DNA of 8,785 nucleotides from contig CALXTG010000008.1 of assembly GCA_944391355.1 (NCBI GenBank), forward strand, positions 1 to 8,785, read 5' to 3'. Source of the DNA: an uncultured Alphaproteobacteria bacterium (GTDB lineage: Bacteria; Pseudomonadota; Alphaproteobacteria; RF32; CAG-239). The notes under the pieces are model-generated. The model was not told the DNA's origin. It saw only the letters and a program-made list of their open reading frames with translations, and did not search any database. The position numbers and the translations under genes were made by a program. This document shows, piece by piece, positions 6,276-8,785 of this stretch (position 1 is its first letter; every line of letters begins with the position of its first letter).

Positions 6276-6668
6276 ATGGCTAAAGCAGTAACACAACGTG
6301 TTAAAAAGAAAGAGAAAAAGAATATCACCGCCGGTGTCGCTCACGTGAATTCTTCTTTCAATAATACAAGAATTACAATTACCGACGCACAGGGAAATAC
6401 CGTAGCCTGGTCGACTTCGGGCGCTCAGGGTTTTAAGGGTTCGCGCAAATCGACTCCTTATGCCGCTCAGGTCGCCGCGGAAGATGCCGGCAAGAAGGCT
6501 CAGGAACATGGTATGAAAACTCTGGAAGTCGAAGTTAAAGGTCCCGGTTCTGGTAGAGAATCTGCAATTCGCGCCTTACAGGTAATCGGATTTACCATCA
6601 CTTCAATCCGTGATGTCACACCGATTCCCCATAACGGCTGCCGTATGAAGAAAAGACGCCGCGTATAA
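6276..6668 (+). CDS. rpsK: Small ribosomal subunit protein S11
   Basis: S11 lies on the 30S platform near the mRNA exit and E site. The 130 residues are normal in length. A lysine-rich N-terminus (VKKKEKKNITAG) is followed by AHVNSSFNNTRITITDAQGN, the SGAQGFKGSRKSTPYAAQ motif, AAEDAGKKAQEHGMKTLEVE and the near-invariant VKGPGSGRESAIRALQ and IRDVTPIPHNGC stretches. The end RMKKRRRV differs slightly from the common RPRKRRRV. The ATG is preceded by AGGTAGGTGG, which begins on the last base of the rpsM stop; the gap is 13 bases. rpsD, present here in enteric bacteria, is absent, as is usual in alphaproteobacteria. Confidence 0.97.
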   Translation: MAKAVTQRVKKKEKKNITAGVAHVNSSFNNTRITITDAQGNTVAWSTSGAQGFKGSRKSTPYAAQVAAEDAGKKAQEHGMKTLEVEVKGPGSGRESAIRALQVIGFTITSIRDVTPIPHNGCRMKKRRRV

Positions 6669-6683
6669 ATTGGGTATTGGGTT

Positions 6684-6717
6684 AGACAGTGAGGCTTAAT
6701 TTTAGGCCTCGCCGTCT
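6684..6717 (+). other. Hairpin in the rpsK-rpoA gap
   Basis: AGACAGTGAGGC (6684-6695) pairs with GCCTCGCCGTCT (6706-6717) around a ten-base loop, with one A-C mismatch and one T-G wobble. The bases that follow (TATTGATTTGAATTT) are T-rich but broken, so full termination is unlikely. An attenuating, pausing or mRNA-processing role ahead of rpoA is possible. The hairpin ends 26 bases before the rpoA ribosome-binding site. Confidence 0.55.
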
Positions 6718-6757
6718 TATTGATTTGAATTTAAGTACTATATAAGAGGGCATACCA

Positions 6758-7768
6758 GTGATTCAAAAGAATTGGCAAGAACTTATTAAACCGACTAATT
6801 TAGAAGTGGTTCCCGGCGAAGACGGAAACAAAGCTAAAATAGTGGTTGAACCCTTGGAAAGAGGCTTCGGCCTTACTTTGGGTAACGCCTTGAGGAGAGT
6901 ATTACTTTCTTCATTGCAGGGCGGTGCGGTTACCGCGATAAAAATTAACGGCGTCCTGCATGAATTTTCGGTCGTCCCCGGCGTCAGAGAAGATGTTACC
7001 GACATCGTTCTGAATGTTAAAGGTTTGGCTGTCGCCGTACATGGCGAAGGGCCGAAAATGATGACCCTGAAAGCTGAAGGTCCCTGTGAAGTTACCGCCG
7101 CCATGATTGAAACCGGTCATGATGTTGAGATTAAAAATCCCGGTCATGTTATCTGCAATCTGGACGCCGGCGCAAAAATCAATATGGAACTGACGGTTAA
7201 CACCGGTAAGGGCTATGTTCCGGCTTATCAGAACAAAGCTGCCGATGCGCCGATCGGTTTGATTGCCGTTGACGCAATCTATTCACCGGTTAAAAAAGTT
7301 TCATACAAAGTTGAAAATACCCGTGTCGGTCAGCAGACAGACTATGATAAACTGACGATGGTGGTTGAAACTAACGGCGTCGTTACGCCTGAAGATGCCG
7401 TTGCCTTGGCTGCCCGCATTCTTCAGGATCAGCTCAAACCGTTTATCAATTTTGATGAACCGGAAAGCGAAGCCGAAGTTGAAAAAGAAGAGCTTCCCTT
7501 CAACAAAAATCTGCTTAAGAAAGTTGAAGAACTTGAACTCTCGGTTCGTTCGGCCAATTGTCTCAAAAACGATAATATCGTTTATATCGGTGATCTGGTT
7601 CAGAAAACCGAAGCCGAAATGCTGCGTACGCCGAACTTCGGCCGTAAGTCTTTGAATGAAATCAAAGAAGTATTGGCTAAGATGGGCATTCACCTGGGTA
7701 TGGATACTCCGGGTTGGCCGCCTGAAAATATTGAAGAACTTATCCGCCGCGTTGACGAACATTTTTAG
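6758..7768 (+). CDS. rpoA: DNA-directed RNA polymerase subunit alpha (GTG start)
   Basis: The alpha subunit dimerises to start RNA polymerase assembly and contacts promoter UP elements and activators. The 336 residues comprise the N-terminal domain (about 1-233; LERGFGLTLGNALRRVLLSS at 33-52 is the dimer and beta-contact region), an acidic linker (EPESEAEVEKEEL, about 234-246) and the C-terminal domain (about 250-325). In the last, ELSVRSANCLKNDNIVYIGD includes Arg264, equivalent to the DNA-binding Arg265 of E. coli, and TPNFGRKSLNEIKEVL follows. The start is GTG, supported by AGAGGG seven bases upstream and by IQKNWQELIKP, the usual alphaproteobacterial N-terminus. It is preceded by a hairpin-bearing 89-base gap and followed by another hairpin. 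Confidence 0.98.
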   Translation: MIQKNWQELIKPTNLEVVPGEDGNKAKIVVEPLERGFGLTLGNALRRVLLSSLQGGAVTAIKINGVLHEFSVVPGVREDVTDIVLNVKGLAVAVHGEGPKMMTLKAEGPCEVTAAMIETGHDVEIKNPGHVICNLDAGAKINMELTVNTGKGYVPAYQNKAADAPIGLIAVDAIYSPVKKVSYKVENTRVGQQTDYDKLTMVVETNGVVTPEDAVALAARILQDQLKPFINFDEPESEAEVEKEELPFNKNLLKKVEELELSVRSANCLKNDNIVYIGDLVQKTEAEMLRTPNFGRKSLNEIKEVLAKMGIHLGMDTPGWPPENIEELIRRVDEHF

Positions 7769-7800
7769 TTAATTGCCGACGGGTTCTTGGATGAGACGCA

Positions 7801-7839
7801 GGGGGAAATTTTCAGATAATAAAAATTTTCCCCTTGTTT
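7801..7839 (+). terminator. Hairpin after rpoA (probable terminator or attenuator)
   Basis: GGGGAAATTTT (7802-7812) pairs with AAAATTTTCCCC (about 7822-7833) with one bulged T and a loop of about eight bases. TTGTTT follows, a short and interrupted T-tract. A second hairpin follows directly, TTTCCCG (7837-7843) with CGGGAGA (7851-7857). The pair lies 33 bases after the rpoA stop. It could end the rpsM-rpoA transcript or reduce read-through into rplQ. Confidence 0.6.
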
Positions 7840-7955
7840 CCCGTTTAATGCGGGAGAGAGTAATTATTATTGAATCAACAAATTTAGTTAACCAAAATGA
7901 AAATTTCTATGCATATCCGCCAAGACGGACAGTGGTAGGGGTTTAAGTTTTATCC

Positions 7956-7972
7956 GCTTTGCCCGGCAAAGC
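7956..7972 (+). other. Perfect small hairpin in the rplQ leader
   Basis: GCTTTGC (7956-7962) and GCAAAGC (7966-7972) are perfectly complementary across a CCG loop. The hairpin ends 25 bases before the rplQ ATG and 11 bases before its AAAGGAA ribosome-binding site (7984-7990). It may shape initiation on rplQ; no function is known to me. Confidence 0.5.
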
Positions 7973-7997
7973 ACAGAGAAAAGAAAGGAAATATGTC

Positions 7998-8444
7998 ATG
8001 AGACATGGAGTAAAACACAGAAAATTAAATATGCCCCGCAGTCAGCGCAGAGCTTTGTTCTCAAACCTGACCAATGCTTTATTAACTCACGAGCAGATCA
8101 CCATTACGCTGCCCCGTGCCAAAGAACTGAGAACTTTTGCCGACAATATGATTACTTATGCCAAAAAAGGTGACCTGAACAGCCGCCGTTTGGCTTTAGG
8201 TTTCTTACGTGACAATGAAACGGTTTCCAAACTTTTCTCAGTTTTGGCCGATCGTTATAAAGACCGCAACGGCGGTTATACCCGCGTTCTGAAAGCCGGT
8301 ATTCGTTACGGCGATGCTGCTCCGATGGCTGTCGTTGAGCTGGTTGACCGCGATGTTAATGCCAAAGGCGCTAAAGATTTGGCTCGCGTAGCCGCTGAAA
8401 AAGCTGCTGCGGCTGAAGCTGAAAAGAACGGCGAAAGTAAATAA
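7998..8444 (+). CDS. rplQ: Large ribosomal subunit protein L17
   Basis: L17 is a 50S protein near the exit of the nascent-peptide tunnel. The start is the ATG at 7998, because MRHGVKHRKLNMPRSQRRAL is the invariant L17 N-terminus and AAAGGAA lies seven bases upstream. An upstream TTG at 7959 would add 13 residues with no family support. The product has 148 residues, with the conserved LFSNLTNALLTHEQITITLP, RAKELRTFADNMIT and GGYTRVLKAGIRYGDAAPMAVVELVDRD. A C-terminal tail rich in Ala, Lys and Glu follows (about residues 125-148), which varies between species. The 229-base gap after rpoA and a terminator 24 bases after the stop suggest rplQ may be partly an independent unit. Confidence 0.97.
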   Translation: MRHGVKHRKLNMPRSQRRALFSNLTNALLTHEQITITLPRAKELRTFADNMITYAKKGDLNSRRLALGFLRDNETVSKLFSVLADRYKDRNGGYTRVLKAGIRYGDAAPMAVVELVDRDVNAKGAKDLARVAAEKAAAAEAEKNGESK

Positions 8445-8467
8445 GTATTTTCTGTAAGGGAAATTTG

Positions 8468-8503
8468 AATAAAACCCCTCCGCAAGGCGGGGTTTTATTT
8501 TTT
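8468..8503 (+). terminator. Strong intrinsic terminator after rplQ
   Basis: AATAAAACCCC (8468-8478) pairs with GGGGTTTTATT (8489-8499). The T-rich run continues to 8503 (TTTTATTTTTT overall). The ten-base loop contains CCGCAAGG, which can form a two-pair GCAA tetraloop. It ends the ribosomal cluster. Confidence 0.88.
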
Positions 8504-8510
8504 GTTTGTT

Positions 8511-8648
8511 ATGTTTTCCCTTTCAAGATTGACCTTTTCCTTTTTCTGTTCCCCTCGGGCTTGACTTTTCTTTTACTGTCACCCTCGGGCTTGATTGGAG
8601 TGCCCTCTTCCCTCTCTGTCATTGTCCGGCTTGACCGGAGAATGCAGG
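8511..8648. repeat. Degenerate tandem array of a GGCTTGA-centred palindromic repeat
   Basis: Three clear units begin with CTGT and carry a GGCTTGA core: 8546-8575, 8576-8615 and 8616-8648. A weaker fourth copy, with AAGATTGACCTTTTCC, lies at about 8511-8545. Units one and two share CCCTCGGGCTTGA exactly, 30 bases apart, but have lost the complementary right arm. Unit three keeps it: CATTGTCCGG (8620-8629), loop CTTGA, then CCGGAGAATG (8635-8644), with one mismatch. The form resembles a family of short palindromic repeats found between genes in alphaproteobacteria; that link is from memory. The open frame crossing it on the + strand starts inside the rplQ terminator and is not a gene. Confidence 0.65.
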
Positions 8649-8653
8649 TTAAA

Positions 8654-8667
8654 TAAGTAGCTACTTA
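8654..8667. repeat. Perfect 14-base palindrome
   Basis: TAAGTAGCTACTTA is self-complementary over all 14 bases and lies six bases after the last repeat unit. It could be a protein-binding site or the end of a mobile palindromic element. Nothing in the window identifies a binder. Confidence 0.5.
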
Positions 8668-8738
8668 ATCAATTCCGACTAAGTTTCGCTGCACGTCGCT
8701 GTCGCTTGTTAGCTCAACAAGTCTCATTGCGTCTCCTC

Positions 8739-8769
8739 AGAAAAAGCGCATTCCGGCGCTTTTTCTTTC
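8739..8769. terminator. Perfect 11-bp hairpin with T-tract, possibly bidirectional
   Basis: AGAAAAAGCGC (8739-8749) pairs perfectly with GCGCTTTTTCT (8756-8766) around ATTCCG. On the + strand it ends in TTTTTCTTTC, and on the - strand in CTTTTTCTGAGG, so it could stop transcripts from either side. No gene ends just before it on the + strand. A - strand gene entering from the right edge may be its user, or it may belong to a repeat element. Confidence 0.55.
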
Positions 8770-8785
8770 GGCCGGCTGGATGCTC

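Noticed and set aside
7301..7762. 153-residue open frame on the - strand opposite rpoA
   Set aside because: It lies wholly inside rpoA, is rich in Phe and Asn as expected of an antisense shadow, and has no supporting signals.
7959..7997. Extended TTG start for rplQ
   Set aside because: The 13 extra residues have no counterpart in L17, whereas MRHGVKHRKL at 7998 is the invariant N-terminus with a good ribosome-binding site.
8465..8656. 63-residue + strand frame after rplQ
   Set aside because: It starts next to the rplQ terminator and translates through it and the repeat units; the repeated SGL-type peptide simply reflects the DNA repeats.
8670..8740. tRNA or small RNA gene near the right end
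   Set aside because: No cloverleaf, T-loop GTTCGA or CCA-end pattern; only a simple stem and loop can be drawn.

Overview
This window is the distal half of the ribosomal-protein supercluster (spc plus alpha operons) of a bacterium. All fourteen genes are on the + strand. The order is rplE (5' end cut off), rpsN, rpsH, rplF, rplR, rpsE, rpmD, rplO, secY, adk, rpsM, rpsK, rpoA, rplQ. An adk gene between secY and rpsM with no rpmJ there, a zinc-free long-form S14, and an RNA polymerase alpha that begins IQKNWQELIKP all point to an Alphaproteobacterium. Base composition is moderate rather than GC-rich, so a gut- or host-associated, non-rhizobial lineage is plausible. That is inference, and no species is claimed.

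Positions 1-2935 hold seven tightly packed 50S and 30S protein genes, with 7-14 base gaps and one TAATG overlap. A 133-base gap follows, holding a 102-base imperfect palindrome, and then rplO. A strong intrinsic terminator sits just after rplO. The spc transcript therefore probably ends there, at least in part, and secY-adk would be a separate unit with its own 120-base leader. After adk comes an AT-rich hairpin. A perfect-consensus sigma-70 promoter (TTGACA, 16 bases, TATAAT) then starts rpsM-rpsK-rpoA, with rpsM using a TTG start. A hairpin lies in the rpsK-rpoA gap. The 229-base rpoA-rplQ gap carries a terminator-like hairpin and further structured leader. rplQ is followed by a strong terminator.

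Positions 8504-8785 contain no convincing gene. They hold a degenerate tandem array of a GGCTTGA-centred palindromic repeat, a 14-base perfect palindrome and a perfect 11-bp hairpin with a T-tract.

The genes supply ribosome parts (S5, S8, S11, S13, S14, L5, L6, L15, L17, L18, L30), the protein-export channel SecY, adenylate kinase and the RNA polymerase alpha subunit. This is ordinary core machinery. I found no new enzymatic, defence or mobile gene system. The interest lies in the intergenic DNA: palindromic repeats inside an essential operon, and the way the usual long transcript appears to be cut into separately controlled units.
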